A stretch of DNA of 64,000 bases from Patagioenas fasciata (taxonomy: Eukaryota > Chordata > Aves > Columbiformes > Columbidae), in the NCBI RefSeq assembly GCF_037038585.1, contig NC_092523.1, positions 48,191,501 to 48,255,500 of the forward strand, given 5' to 3'. The notes beneath the pieces were generated by a model, which had not been told where the DNA came from, searched no databases, and saw only the letters and a program-made list of their open reading frames with translations. This document shows, piece by piece, positions 13,501 to 27,600 of this stretch (position 1 is the first letter of the stretch; every line of letters begins with the position of its first letter). A program made the position numbers and the translations under genes.

Positions 13501-14618
13501 CGTCTTGCATGAAGGTAACCAACACCAATTCACACACCTTCCACCAAGAGGACTGATCCAGACAAGTCAAGCAGTGATCAGTGCTGAGATGCAGAGATGG
13601 GAGAAGCCTGGAAAGGCAGGGGAAGTGAGGTTTCACAAGAGGAGAGGAAGGAATGGCTTATCTCTTCAGCAAGTTTGTGAGGACACGAAAGGATGCGCAG
13701 TGCTGGGGCTTGGTGCAGAGCCAGCACTCCTACAAACAGCAAAAGCTCCATGAAAAGAGGTGTCCAATGTCTGCCCTTTGAGCCAGCCTGGAGGACCTCA
13801 AAGGATTTCAAGATGAAAGAAACAGTAGGCAGATCAAGGGGTCAGGCAGAAAGCACCACTGCAGCTCCAGGCAGCCTTTTGCACAAAGGGTCGAATGCAG
13901 ACAGAACAAAGGTCAAACAAGAGACAGGGAAGACGGAAGCCCAGACATCGGCACAAGAATAGTGAGGAGCAGTCTGACTGGGAAAGATCAGTCCTGCAAA
14001 GCTCCAAGGCCCTGCATCACTCCTCTGGGTTTGCTCTTTCAGTGAGAGCTGTGTGACAGGCTCCCCACCCCATCCATGCTGATGGACTTGAATGTGACCG
14101 CAGAGGAATGCTCAGAATCAAAGGCATTCACAAGAGATGAAGGCCGTGGTGGACATTTTGGTGATGATTACTAGGTCTTAAGCCTGTTAGAAAGGCTTCC
14201 AGATGTGGAATTTTCCCGTGAAGTCATCTGATGGAACCACACTGGAGCCAGAACTTCACCATCTTCCATATAGGGAATCAGACCTTGTGTCACTCCCTGC
14301 CCCCCCTGCCCCTGCATTTCTAAATCCTGTTTAAAAATAGGATGTTTCTGAGTTCAGCCTCCCCTGCTGAAAAGCATGGGAACAGTTGCTATCCAAAACA
14401 GTGTTGTCATGAGTTGTGTACATTGAAAGACTGCAAAGCTGGAGCGCAGAAAGCCAGTGACCTTAGCAGGGGTAAAAAAGTGTCTGCAAAATTGATCCCT
14501 CTCCATTCAAATATTTTGCTTGCTTAGTTAGTGCAAGGCAAAGGAGACAAATATTTTCAATTATTCAGCCACCAATGTCATTGAATAGACTAGTACCAAG
14601 CTACCTGAAGTCAAACAC

Positions 14619-14632
14619 TTTTTTTTTTTTTT
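14619..14632 (+). repeat. poly(T) tract, 14 nt
   Basis: Uninterrupted T run within AT-rich unique DNA. Confidence 0.85.
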
Positions 14633-16244
14633 AAAATAAGCATACTACATTTCCTTTAAAAACATATTTGCTGTGCAAAAGAGCAAAAGCCAGCAGCCCA
14701 TGCTTAATTGAATCCCTGCATGTTTGGCTTCCGTGCACTTTGGGAGAGAGAGTGAAGTATGAAGTATGCAAACATGGGAACAGCAAATTTGCAAAATTCA
14801 TGAGAAAAAAACCCCACAGTCACTGCTTCTGCAGAAGCACCACCTCCTGTAAATTTGTATTTACACAACCAACAGAAGATAAAAGTATGCACCATGATCA
14901 CTTGTACTTAGCTCTGCTCCCCTTTTCCCTCCAGCAGCATGGGGACATCAGGTCTGGGTAGTTTCTCAGCCAGTGATACTGTGAGATAGGAACAGGACAG
15001 TGGAGTAAGTTATCTGTAGTCTTCCTGTCAGTCAGATCTGCCTTGGTCAAACATTGGTCCTGGGAAGGTCAGAAGTCTGCAGGAACAAGGGAACTGCTGC
15101 AGAAGGTTTCCAGTCCCAGTGCCAAATCTGAGATGACATGACCCAGTGCCAGAGCCCCACAGCAAACACAGGTGACACTCTCTAGCAACACCATATGCAA
15201 GCATGCCAGTGCAGGACACATCTGGGCTGCTGTGGCCAGACTCTGTCCACCTATGCACTAAGATTGCACAACATGAGACCCTCAAGAAGGAGCTATGTGT
15301 GGAGCTGACAGTGTGTCCAAGCTGTAAGACCAACTTACTTCTGGCAGAATAAGTGCTCTCCACTCTCTGAGCACTTGAGCAAGGCAACCTCGCTGCGTTT
15401 TCCCACTCAAAGACCTTTTCTATGTTACTGTGAGGACAAGCATAGTGTAGACCAACTTTGGGTCAAACGCTTGGCTCTGAGTAGACCACATTAAGCAGAA
15501 CCCAGAATGAACACAGCTCACTAGCAACTGGAAGGCCTTCTCAAGCAGAAAAAGGCTCTCAAAAGTATTCAAAAATACCTAGAGCCCTACAGCCTTGTGT
15601 GTCAACACCAAGAAAAGAAATTCCGGAGAGAAGATTTACTACCGGACAAACACAGACAAGGGACTAGCCCTGAATTTCTCAACAAGCCTGAAACTCAAAG
15701 CTTCCTTCTTGAATGTTGTTTTCTGTTAAGCACAATCCCTAAACAGAGAGTGTTTTCAGCAATGCAAGTAAAAACTATTGCAGCTGGCTTCAGTGATGGA
15801 CAACCATTGTGAAAATGCCTGCAATGGTGCAAGTATCCATTGGGACCTATTTTCTGGAGGTTGCTGCCCTTAGATTATCAGTGCTTTTCAGCCTCCATTG
15901 CTACTTGTTCCTGCCTCCCCGCAAAACACTGTCTGAACTCACCTGCCCAACATTTTGCTCCAGTTAGAGCTGGAAAAAAGGACATCTGAAAATGTCACTG
16001 AAGTGATGAGGGTCTCATCTTGAGAAAGGTCATTGAAAAATACAACAGTAAAGGACAGCATGCACTGACTTGAGCATGCACAATATGGAAATTTATCCTC
16101 AGCTGATTCTTACAAAGTAAACAAGCAGGAATACAATGCCTTTCCAAAACTGGTACATCTCAGGGGACTACAAATATCTGAAAATTGAAATAATGTGTGG
16201 GGTAAACACTACAAAACACTAGCAATTTGGGAAAAAACTCTGTG

Positions 16245-16260
16245 TTTTTTTTTTTTTTTT
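16245..16260 (+). repeat. poly(T) tract, 16 nt
   Basis: Uninterrupted T run. Its flanks do not show a retrocopy or a tRNA- or 7SL-derived body, so I do not call a SINE. Confidence 0.85.
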
Positions 16261-16814
16261 CTTTAGGAGCCTCAAGAAATTCTCAAAATTAAAACTGGCC
16301 TGAGCATCTCAAGTAATGCTTATGGCTACACACCCCCTCCTGCCTTTTCTGAAGAACTGGCTACCAGCACTGGCCATGACTTGGCAGCCACTGGTCCTTC
16401 TCACCTCTGACTCCTTGTTGGGTGACCTTGGAAGTGTACGTGGGGTAACTTTGGATCCCTGAAAAATGGGCCAGCTATAGGCACTAAGCAAAACTGTTAA
16501 GGTCCATGTCTTGCCTTGACCCTTTCCTCAGCCCTGCCTCTCTGTGGGCACGTTCAGACCCTCCATGCCTGACGTGACATTTCCCCAAGTGTCAAGATCT
16601 CAGAAGTACCTTGAGTGAAAGATGGGAGCAGCAGTGTTTCCCCACACCCTGCCTCTCCCCTACAGCCATGGCTCAGGAGAAAGGCATGTTTCTGTCCATC
16701 ACACGTACACCCTTTACAACAGAAACCACTCTGTCCAAGGAGTGCCTTACTGGTGAGGAGTGTGGTTTTCTGCCAATATATTTTTGGGGGGCCTATTTAC
16801 ATGTTATCACTGTC

Positions 16815-16935
16815 TGGCTCTCTCCAGTTTGTTGATATCTCTCTTCTGGAGGTCCTCAAACTGGACACAGCATTTAATACAACTCTACAAACACCTTGCA
16901 GAGGAAAGCGAATCATCCCCTCTGCTCCTGTCACC
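16815..16935 (-). mobile_element. CR1 LINE internal relic, antisense
   Basis: The plus strand shows, in the order of an antisense CR1, a 'ctctccagtttgttgatatc' word, 'tctggaggtcctcaaactgg', 'acacagcatttaatac' and a 'cagaggaaagcgaatcatcc' word. This corresponds to the region around 'GDLI.LYNYL' of ORF2 on the other strand. It is badly decayed and its right end may extend towards 16990. Confidence 0.5.
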
Positions 16936-19900
16936 TGGGTGCAATCAAGGCAGGAGAAATCACCTCTGAAAACTAAAGACATATAGCTCTAGAATATCAA
17001 GGATACTTTTTAGCTCATCAAAAACCTGGAGTGAAGCTGTAAGACCACCACCTAGAACTGTGCTTAGAGGTGTGGTTTATCTGAAAGAGTTTCAAAGCTG
17101 ACAATCTCTGCAGAAGCCACAGCAACAGCTCCATGAGCGGGTGTTTCTGTGGACCCCAAATCCCTGGGAACATGGCCTGCAGGAAAGGCTTAGTTAGTGA
17201 CAAAGATGCATCTGGGTTTTAAGCTTATGATAGAAATAAATTTGCATATTATCCATTCAGAAGTCCCTTTTCAGTCTTTGGCAGTCTTGTATTCTGAGTC
17301 TCTTATCACTCCTTTTTGTATTGAGCCTGCCAGTATTGGGGTCAAGAGGAAGTGGAATTAAACCTCTAGCTTTGTGGACAGAGGGTGTCATACAGTCATC
17401 AGAACAAGCAAAGAGAAGGGAGATGTTGTCTACAGAAAACTTGAGAGGATACAGAGTCTGAGATGCAAGTGTCAGCTAAACTCTCAGTGGACGCTGAACA
17501 AATATCATGACACGTATCGTAAGATGGTGATGGGGAAGGAAAAGTGCCATCAGGCTGAACTCTGGGAAAAGGTTTCAGGTGTCAACCTGAAGCAACAGCG
17601 TCCTCCCAACACCAGCTCTTGTTTTTAGTCTCCTCTAGAGTAACATTGACTACTTTACAAGTTCAGTATTAGCAAGCTGGTGAAAGAATTTGTGCCTGAT
17701 CTGCCAGGTAAAAGGAGAGCAATGTGTAGTGATGCTGTCACACAAGGTCAAAGTCAGCTGTGAAATAGTGCAGGCCCCAGGCCAAACACGGAGACAAGCC
17801 CACAATAGCATTAGCTGCCAAACTCAGAAAGCCTTTGACTGCAGCATTATTGCCTAAATTTAAGGGCAGCAGGACTGGATGAATTATTCATTGCAAGCAA
17901 ACTCTCTGGCAAACCTTAGCCCTGTTTCCTGTTAACAGACTGCGGGCAAACTGCTTTTCTGTTTACAGACACTTGTTACGCAGAAGTGTACGAACTGTTC
18001 ATGCAAAACACATTTCAGCCTCGGAGCTGTCTGCCCGTCCTTTACTTCTGCAACTCCCTGCCCATGAGTTGTGCCCTGTCTCAGATGACAGAGAAGTGTC
18101 CCAGCTCCCTGCAGTACCTGCAAGTCCTACTCGTGGGCAGCAGAGTGATACAGCCCAGGGACGAGGAGGATTCTGCCTCTCAGGTGTGCAAGTAGATTTC
18201 ACAGTCCTTTTTTGCAGAAACTTATGCATGTATTTGCTTGTATCCGTTTTCCACTCTTTCTTCTTTTCCTTTGGCAGATAATCCACTTTCTCCAGTGTGG
18301 GTTTTTGCCTGTCTGGGGGAGCAGACTGGAGACTGTGCTGAGAGTCCATCATTAGATGCACTTCTCCTACCACTGTCCCTCTGTTCACAGCCAGCACTCT
18401 GTCCCTTTCTGCCTTCAGCAGTCTCCCAGTGATTTCCAACTCTCCTGGCTAAATAATCAAAACAAAGCACTCCCATGCTTGTGGAGGAGGCTAGAGCTGT
18501 GATATCAGTGTTGCAGGCACATCCCTTTGAAGCCTTGCACTACCCTTCCCAGAGGCAGAGCTCTGCTATCAGAAACAGCCTTCAGCACAGAAACACTGCT
18601 TTCTGGGAAGAGGAATGATGGAGCTGAAGGCAACCCAGAAAGACTGGCTGCTCCAAATTTATGAAGGAAAGATAAAGCACAAGAATAATACTTTCTTTTT
18701 TGAGGCATTTTTCTTTTTGCAGGGGAGGGCTCGTTCTCTTGCTGACTCTTTTCAACCTGTACTTAGTTATGGCTGTGTCTTGCAAAGCTGGGTTCACTGC
18801 CCAGCATTCCAGTTTGCTCTGCTTGTTCTCAGGCCGTTGCACAGACAGCATTTTGGTCTTAGAAACTGAAGAGCTGAAATCCCTTCATCCCATCTTAAAT
18901 ACTGGCACTGAACCATTACAAAAAAATAAGCATCACGCTTTCCTCACTTCAGCAAGTGCTCCAGAGACTCTTCTCAACTTTGAAGCAGTTCAAGACTTCC
19001 CAAAGGTAAAAGGCTGAGCACCCTGATCTGCAGTTGAGGAGCCCGGCAAGTAACTGATTTCCACGAAGGTCGGCTCCTCCACCCCTCCTGTGCGAACAGG
19101 CAGTATAGCAGAAGGTGATCCCAGCCTCAGCAATCCTGTGGCAGCTGTCACTGTTCGTTTTCACTAACGTGCAGAAAGCAAGCAACTAAATCCAGATCTA
19201 GCTGTCTTCATCCGGTGCTTTTGGGGAAGGCTGGTGACTGAGCCAAACAGAAACACATCCTCATTTCCCAAAGCCTTTGTTGTTTGGAAGATGATGTCTT
19301 GGCCTCACAATTTCATTGCCTCTCCTGGCTGCTTGAAATCCCCATCTCTCCAGCAAAGGGTCTGTGGAAGCTCATCTGCTGCACAGCAGCAGCACGGTTT
19401 CCACCTTCCAGCTAAGTCATATGAAGAGACAGCAAAGACCCATGTGACAATTAATCCTTTGGAGGTACCTGTCTCTTGCTGTTGAGCTGACTGGGCCACG
19501 GGCTTGCTCTAGCGCCACCATTACAGTGCCCACACACATGTATGAGCAATAGCGCTACTGGAGATATCTCAGATCTCAAGTCTGGCCTCCAGCTGCTGCT
19601 TCAGAAGACAGGAGGGCTTCTGCAAGTCCCACATGGTATCTGCAAGCTTTGTGCAGACAGCTCAGAAACCAGAGAGTACCAGACAGCTATGTTTAGGTAA
19701 GTAAATGTTTCCACTACTAGGCCCTACGGATCTAATTCTTAAAGAGGCTGAGATAGTGTGACTTATGCGCAGTTTGTGCCAAGGTCTTCTGAGACAGGAA
19801 GACAAAGTGGAATTTGAAACAGGACTAGAGTTGCTCCTCCCATTAAACTCTGCCATAAATGTACACTTCATCATGCTTCCATGAGATGTTCCATAGACTA

Positions 19901-22900
19901 TGTCTGGAAGGACCCACAGACTCATTTTCCATTTTCCATTTGGGGTTATCACCTCAGTGGATCACCAAACCTGTTTCGTAGTGGAACACAGCAGTCCCCT
20001 GCCACCCTTCGAGTTTGCCCTCCTACTGGTAGACCCTGGAAGGATGGCTCCAAGCACAGCCAGGTTGCCCTCTACATTTTTTGGGATCCCAACAGTCTGG
20101 TAGGTCATTGGTGCCTTAGCAGAGAGCTAAGTGGTCCACAGATACTTTGCAACCCAAGCATCTGACTGCATAAGACCACTTTTCACACTCAGATGAAGCC
20201 AAAATAAATCCAACAACATGGATCAGTAGAGGATTCTAGCAAGACATTCTAGTGCTACTGCTAAAATCACTAGTAGCTATTGGGTCCCAGCAAGTTTTAA
20301 TGAGTAAGACAGCCTGTGGCAGGAAACCAAGGAGCAGAAAAGAGTGTCAGAGCTTGCTTTTAAAGCAGCAAAATCAAGCCATCAGTGAAAGAGGAGAGAC
20401 AGCTGGAGAAGGTGACTTGAAAAGGCAAGTTTCCCCTAAAGTCATTGGACCAAGATTGAACACTTTGCATTCCAGTGCTGCCTATGCACTGGTGGATCTC
20501 TCTTCTTGCAGCCACACTGCAGCAAAGCTCAGGAGAGACTATAGAAATAAAGCAATTTTGCTTAAAAAAGCAAAACTAACTGTTTACACTCATGCATACT
20601 CACATACACATAAATCACAAGTACTATGACATGTTTCCACATAGTCAGTCCAGAATGCAAGCACCAAGGGTCCATGCTCTTGCCAGGACTACTTGCAATG
20701 AGATGGAAAAACAAAGATGCCAGCTATCTTCCCCCACCCTCCTGAACTCTCTGGTTGGTGAGCCTATGCAGGTTTTGGATGTGCTCTCTTTACCATCCCA
20801 TGATTAAGATCATCTTGTCCTGTCTCTGTGAATCATTAGGATATACTAGTTATCTTTTGTCTCTTCATCTCAATGACTAATTGCTCCCATCTCTTATTAA
20901 CCAACCAGCATATTTTTTACACCTTGAGATTTCAGGTTTGTCTTGTCTTGGTTTAGACTGCCCCTTGGTCATCCCATCTAGGAATTCTAAGGAGCTGTAG
21001 GTGTGCTATAATTTTGATGACCTGCTAACACATGTGCCATCAGCACCTCATACTCCTCTAATGCTTTCCTTCTGGTGCTTCTAGACACTTCCATTCCTTC
21101 TGCATTCACGTCGATGTGGCTTTTATAAATCTCAAGAACTCCTGGTAGCATGAAAGAGCTGAAGAGCAACTGCTGATGTTCCTTTGTGGTTATCACAACA
21201 TCATCGACAGTGTTTTATGCTGTCAGTCCAAGTGACCACATGTACTCAGAACTCTTTAAAGTCCCAGTGGTAGAGCCAGGGCAAGCAGACTGCAATGCCC
21301 CATTGCTCAATAAAACATTTGCAGAAGATACATCCTGCTTGTCCAGAAATGAGATGCAGAGCCAGCTGATTTGGAGACCAGGAGCTTGAGCGGAATTCCC
21401 TCAGATGAGGGCCTGTCCCCAAGAAGAGCTCAGCCAAAATCACAACAGCCATTGGATGGCCTCTTACTCTAGCAGCAACCTACATTAAGATGTTTTCAAC
21501 TGAAAAGAGACAGCAGAGGGTTTGGGGGAGACGGCAGCTGAGGAGACAAGGGAGCTGATGTCCATTTCTGGTGTTGTCCTTACTCACTGCATAAACTTGA
21601 ATAGCAATTTAAGTCTATGCCTGAATTCCATCCTCTTTAGAACAGGGCTAGTAACTTCACTGTAAACCATGGTCAGTGTATAAGACTATGCTTGTCCCCC
21701 TCCTTAAAGCAGGCATATGGCTCAGCTCAGCTGCACATACTTTTGGGAGGTTATATTCTTGACATTGAGGGTTTGCTGAACTATGATAAGATGCCATGTT
21801 CAGGATCACAGCATAGGGAAAAGAAAATAAGAGGGAGAAAGAGAAAAAGAAAAGATAAGCCTCAGCCTAGACATGCACAGCTAGTGCATGACAGAGCAAA
21901 AAGCTTGAAAAGAAATGCAAAAGGGGGATAGAAAGCAGCAGTCAGTTGTACTTCAACATACATTACAGACACTTAATCCTGCCAAAAAAAAAAAAACACC
22001 CACAAGTGAACAGAGCAGTGGTTGTCTGCCATGCTGAAGGGTAGTTGGTGTGGATGGAGGAACAGAGGTCCTCTAGAGTATGTGAAGAGAGTTCAGTCCA
22101 TTCTACATGTGCTCCAGAACTCAAAGATCAAGAGGGACAGAAAAAGAAAAGGCATTTTCAAGTTGCTTATATTAAAAAAAAAAAGAGAAATGTCTATATG
22201 CACAAAGAGCTCTAGAGTATGAGGAATAGGCTGAGCTGCAGGATGTACTTGAGGAGATTTTGTGCAATTCTTAAAAGAGGATGCAGATGGCAGAAAAAAA
22301 GAGGAGGAACAGATGGAAAACTCCCCACAGCAATGGCCAGGTGGCTGCAGCCACCAGCTCAGATGTTAAGCTGTGAAGCTGTTTCATGTACAGTGTGAAT
22401 GTAATCAGACAAGCTTACTATATACCCAGTGGCACACAGTCAATCTCTGTGTTCTTCACCTCTGAGACACAAAAGCCCACGTTTCCACCAGAGAGTATTT
22501 TGCTCTCTACTACAGCTACCGGGAGGGAGGGACCTGAATTAGTGTAGAAGTCGAACAGCACTGAGCATGGCTACCTTGGTTGAAGACAGAAGTTTCATCC
22601 AGTATGACACATCTACTGCAATCTCTATGGAAATGTTTCACACACAGGCAGACACAGCCAAGCATGGAATTAATTCACTCTCTGCCAAATCAGAACATTA
22701 AACAATCGAAAAATTCCCATGTCTGTGTCAATTAGTATCCACTAAGGTGGGAAGGTCTCTTGGCTGGAGGACAGGCATTTCTATGAATATTTTCTGCCAG
22801 AAAGGGAGCTAAATCATCAGGTGTTACAATGATTCTGTTTTCATGGTGAAAGAGCATTGTCTGAGGATCATTCATTTTGGGAGTCTTGATCCAACATAAG

Positions 22901-25900
22901 AGCATCAACATCTCCCAGACTAAACCATGGAAGAAACCTTCCTGCTGCTACTTTGAGGCATAGTGCTTGCAATACAATTGATTTCCTCTATGGTGCTGCC
23001 ACCACCTCAGCCTGGCATCTTGCTCTGTGCTAAAAGCTGCACCACTGCTGGGGTTGCTCCACAAAAACAGCCAGCAAGGCTGATCAAGGTCCTCCAGAGC
23101 TCTGTGGTGCCACATTCCAAAGTGTTAAACAGCTACACAATGCTACATGCAAAATAACTCTGACGAGAATGCCTTGTTCCGAAGAAAATCCATTCTGTTC
23201 ATCAAATGGTCCCGTGCTTGACAGCACAAAAACACTTTCTCTGCACTACTCTTTTTCTTCTAAAGTGCTTCCACTTTCCCAGTTCTCCTGAAACCATATG
23301 TAGATCTCTTCATCTCCCCAATGCCCCAAATACAAACTTTTAATTTTTAAAAAAAGTTTAAAAACATTATTTGCTTCTTTCAAGGCCAACACAAGAACAA
23401 TAGTTTTTCATGCTTGATGGCTAAAGACAATTTGTCAGAAAAATCTAAGGCATTTGGACAGGCTTACTTTCTGAGTCTAGTAAAGCAACACTCTGTCTCC
23501 TCCACATGATGCTACACTTATAATGCAGCTCTAGTGTAGAAACGAATACCCAGCACACATCTAACTTAACTGGCATTCAGTTTCAAAATGATTCTGTCCT
23601 TGCCACGATTGGTCTCTCTAATGGTGGCAGCAGTCCCAGAGATGTGCATGTGAAAGCAAGCGTGAACGAAAGCACCATTAAACCATGAGAATTTGCCACA
23701 AGGTTTTTGCCATGACTTGTGAAGGAAGCTGAGAGATTCTCCATTTAATTACACTGTACTCCCTACAGTTTCTGTCTGTCAAATGACTGTAGAATTCAAG
23801 CTCCTAACAAAGCAGCAGTCCCTGATCTGATAAAGTTTCTGTAAGACCTGTTCATAAGAGTTAGGCTAGCAGCACAGACAAGATTACAGCATAGAGTACA
23901 GCTGCTTCCAGACATGGCTTGTTAGAAAATCAGCACAAGCAGGGTCAGGGAAGGACTATTTCACATAAGCAAAACAAGCAAGAACAAGGAGCAAGCCAGT
24001 AAATTCCAGAGAAGCCAGCCCCAGAACCAGCAAATTTGAAGTTTTTGGGAAGGGTCGGAAAAAGAAGCACGCCTGTGTGGCTCTGCAGATTAACGGGGAA
24101 ACACAGCACCAGCACAGCTGAAGGAAACTTCTCCCAAATATCTGCAGGACACCAACAGGCTTTGCACGCACCACAACAATTCCCTCTGATGCCAGCCAAA
24201 GGATACCCAATTTCTTTTGCAGCCATGCCCCACCCAGGCTTCTCAGCTCAAATCCATCCATGCCCCTGGTCTCCAGGGCTGCCTGTTGACTGCAGACTGC
24301 CAAGTGTGGTGACCTGCTCTATGGATATTATTGTCAGCAGGACATGGCTTAACTTTCCAACTAATACATCACAAGACACTGTGCTGGTAGGAAAGAACAG
24401 CTCTCTGTCAATAATGAGAGTCCTCTGAAGAGTAAAGCTGGTCTGAAGGCCCTGTTTCTGGCCAAAAATGCATGGAAAATTCACAGTTAACTCAGGGATT
24501 CCAGCAGCAGATTAAGACTACTGGATAACCTACAGCTTGTTTTTCCCCTTGACTGGTTTTCACAGAACTAGAGCTGTGCTGTTCGGCAAGGAGATGGCGA
24601 GGTCTCTTGTCCAGCCTCCCATTTGGAGCAGAGCTGTCACTAACATAAGGTCAGGGAGTTGGCTCCATCTTCCCTCTCTTTGTGGAAGACAGCAATATAT
24701 GACCATGCTAGCCACAAAATTGTGCTTAAATACAGCTAAGCTTGGTGTGGAAGCCAGTCATCTGCTCTGTATATATGGTTAGGTGTCTGAAAGAGCCTGT
24801 TCTCAAAGTTCATAAACTATTAAACACTCAGACTATACAGACAGGTGTAAGCACACACCTGGCCTATCCTGCCTGCATTAGCTAATAACATGACACTCCT
24901 CCCTCCTGTTTAGGTCTCCATCATCTTAGTCTATATCTACAGAAAATTAATCACAAAGTTCAAATGTTTTCAGGTGAGAAAGTGGGACACTGAGTCTCAA
25001 TATACCTTGCTGCTGTATCTGTCTCTAAATTACATATAAGGTGCCTTCATGCTGCTCAGAGAACAAATATTCAACTTCTTATCAATTCAAACTATGAATT
25101 ATTATTAAAGAATGGAACACAGCAAGGAGGCCTCTCAATCACACTGATACCAGTCATAAGTAAAAATAAGCAATGGCCAAGTGTGGTGTTTTGCTGAGCA
25201 CACAGCTGTCTGGAAGGTGTGTCAGGCTCCAGGGCCAGCCTGCAGCCAGGACCTGCTCCCCAACCCAAAGCTGAGCACAAGCACGATTAAGCAACTCCAG
25301 CTTATTGGGACATCTCTGGCTCACAGAGGTGCACTTGGCTACGTGTGCTCTTCAAAAATCAACACAGTGAGAAACTGGACACAAACAAAGGAGGTCAGAA
25401 TCACCTGTAGTACTTTACCAATGCTTTATCACTTGTACCATTCACTTCAAACAGCACCCCCGCCGGCTCACCGATTAGCAATTAGTTAGCCAGGAAAATA
25501 GGCCAAAAAAAACCTCAACCAACCCACTATACATCTGCAAGCAGCGTCACAAGTTTTACAGTAACGTGCAATCACAACCACACGGAGGTAAGACCGCAGA
25601 AGCAGGGCATGGTACTACTCGTGGGGCACCCCTGAATGGAGCAGCCACAGAGGAGACAGCTGCCTGAGCCATGTAACCACATCCTGAATCAGAACATACC
25701 CAGGGGTCACCTCTGCCATAAAGAGGTGTCCAAGGCTCTTGTCACTCATTTGAAAAAGCCTTTCCTCCATGTGAAGCCACTTGGTGCAAAGCAGGGACAC
25801 TCCTTTAATTTAAGAAGTACATCCCTGAAGCTACTTCAGGCTTTCCTCCCACAACATGAAGTCCTCCGATTTAAAGATGGCAAAAGGCAGTCATAATTGG

Positions 25901-27600
25901 AGCTTATGAATGCACAAACACCAGCCTAGAAGGACCCAAGAGAGAAGAGACTTCTCATCCTCCAAAGCCTTGTCTGCATCCGTACTTGCAGATCAGCATC
26001 TTGTTCTCCATCAGATGAGCAGGAAGTTCTTCTAAAATGGAGTGTTATCCTGCTCCTATTGTGGCTGTTCAGCTAGGCCAATACAAGGGAGAGCAGAAGC
26101 ATGGACTGACCACCACCTTGTTACTTCATGTTATCACCATTAGGGGAATCCTGGTATGCTGTCATGTGGCTGTCAAATATGAAGTCCTTGAGATGAGGGT
26201 AATAATAGAATGACCTGGGTTTCAACAGAATGATGTTTGATGCCCTTAGCCCCTTTCAAATGCTTCCAGTCAGTAACTGCATCTCTTTACACCTAACCTC
26301 TACAGCTGAGACTTCCAATTTCTTTTTAAAGGGCTTTTTTGTTTGTTGGTTTTTTTTGTTTTGTGTTCCACCCCCAGTTAAAGGAGAGCATACAAAGATC
26401 TTAACTAGCACAAGCTTCTTTCCAGGGGAGACTAAAGTTCACTAATGGGAGAAAAGGATAAAGGGAGGACTTAAAAACAGCCTTGGAAATTGTAGGGTGA
26501 GAGAAACATCCTTTAGTGAAGCTGTGGTGAAATAAACATTGCTTCTGCAAGGTCAAAGAACAGTGAAGCACCAAGAGCTCTCCAAGGACATGAGAACCTC
26601 AGCTCAAGGTGAACTGAAGTTTTTCACTTATTTCCATGGCTGGGAACAGCCTCCCCTACTTTCCAACAAAATACGGAAACTACTACCTTGTTAAACTAAA
26701 TTATTAAATTACCTTGTTATAAGGCCAGCAGGGACAGGAGCAGTTTCTATGGACAACTGTCCTGCTGAGACTTTTCCCTGTAGCCGTACCTCAGTAGGAG
26801 GTTGATGGGAGGCTACAAACTGTTGTGACCTCTTCTTCCCCATGCAGCTAGCGACATTTGCTCATCGAGACAGAGGTCATTGCTCTCTCACCTACCTGAG
26901 AAACCTTTTTTCCTCTCTAACACAACCCCAAGATTCTGAGAATCCCTCTCACATTCATATAAATACTTATTAAGAAATCTGCTTGAAAATGCTATGTTGA
27001 AACGTGTCTGCGAGTCCTTCCTTTAAAGTTCACTAGTGTTTTACAAAGGCTGTTTACAGCAGTCGTAAAATTGCTCAAGTATAGCTCCTGAACTGTGAAA
27101 TAAAAAACCCAAACAAAAAAAACCTCAACAACAAGAAGACAAGGCCTCTCACTCTATTAGCAGGATAATGCCTGCATGTTCTTTTTCCTGCATAAAAAGG
27201 AGTTGGTTTCTTACATAGATGGCAATGTATTTTTCCAGCATGGGATGACTCCCCTAATAATAAAAAATCATGACAGCAGAGATGCACTCAGTAAGCTGCT
27301 CTGGATGAAAAAGCAAGATCAACCTGAAAAAGCATGGTTTGGCTGGACACAAGAGTCACTACTAAAATCACCATGCTACGTATTTTTTTTCCCCTCAAAT
27401 ATGGCATTCCTCTTTAGTTTGAAAGCATCCAGCAAAATGTATCCCTTTACCAAGCACTATGAGCTAGTCACGTCCATGAGATTTAGGACACCTAGCCATG
27501 GCAGCATTGCTAGTCCACCAGAGAAGATTAATCACGGGCCACGCCAAGACCAAGACCACTTAAGTCATCTCATGCTTTATAGAGTGAATTCAGTACCTGA
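16936..27600. other. Intergenic DNA, one exon-like island
   Basis: No gene can be supported. The segment 17969-18183 has splice-like borders and an open frame (see findings). The remainder is unique DNA with purine-rich patches near 21800-22200 and becomes more AT-rich towards ERI1. Confidence 0.55.
21984..21996 (+). repeat. poly(A) tract, 13 nt
   Basis: Uninterrupted A run. The preceding ~160 bp are purine-rich (AGAAAGAGAAAAAGAAAAG near 21836-21855). Confidence 0.8.

Larger units (their letters stand above)
8486..16814. other. Intergenic DNA, no supported gene
   Basis: More than 8 kb with no recognisable exon, RNA gene or interspersed repeat. It contains the TTTA and GA microsatellites and the poly(T) tracts listed separately. 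Confidence 0.55.

Noticed and set aside
26200..26300. CR1-like start word 'aatagaatgacctgggtt'
   Set aside because: The rest of the CR1 3' end does not follow, so a single short similarity is not enough.
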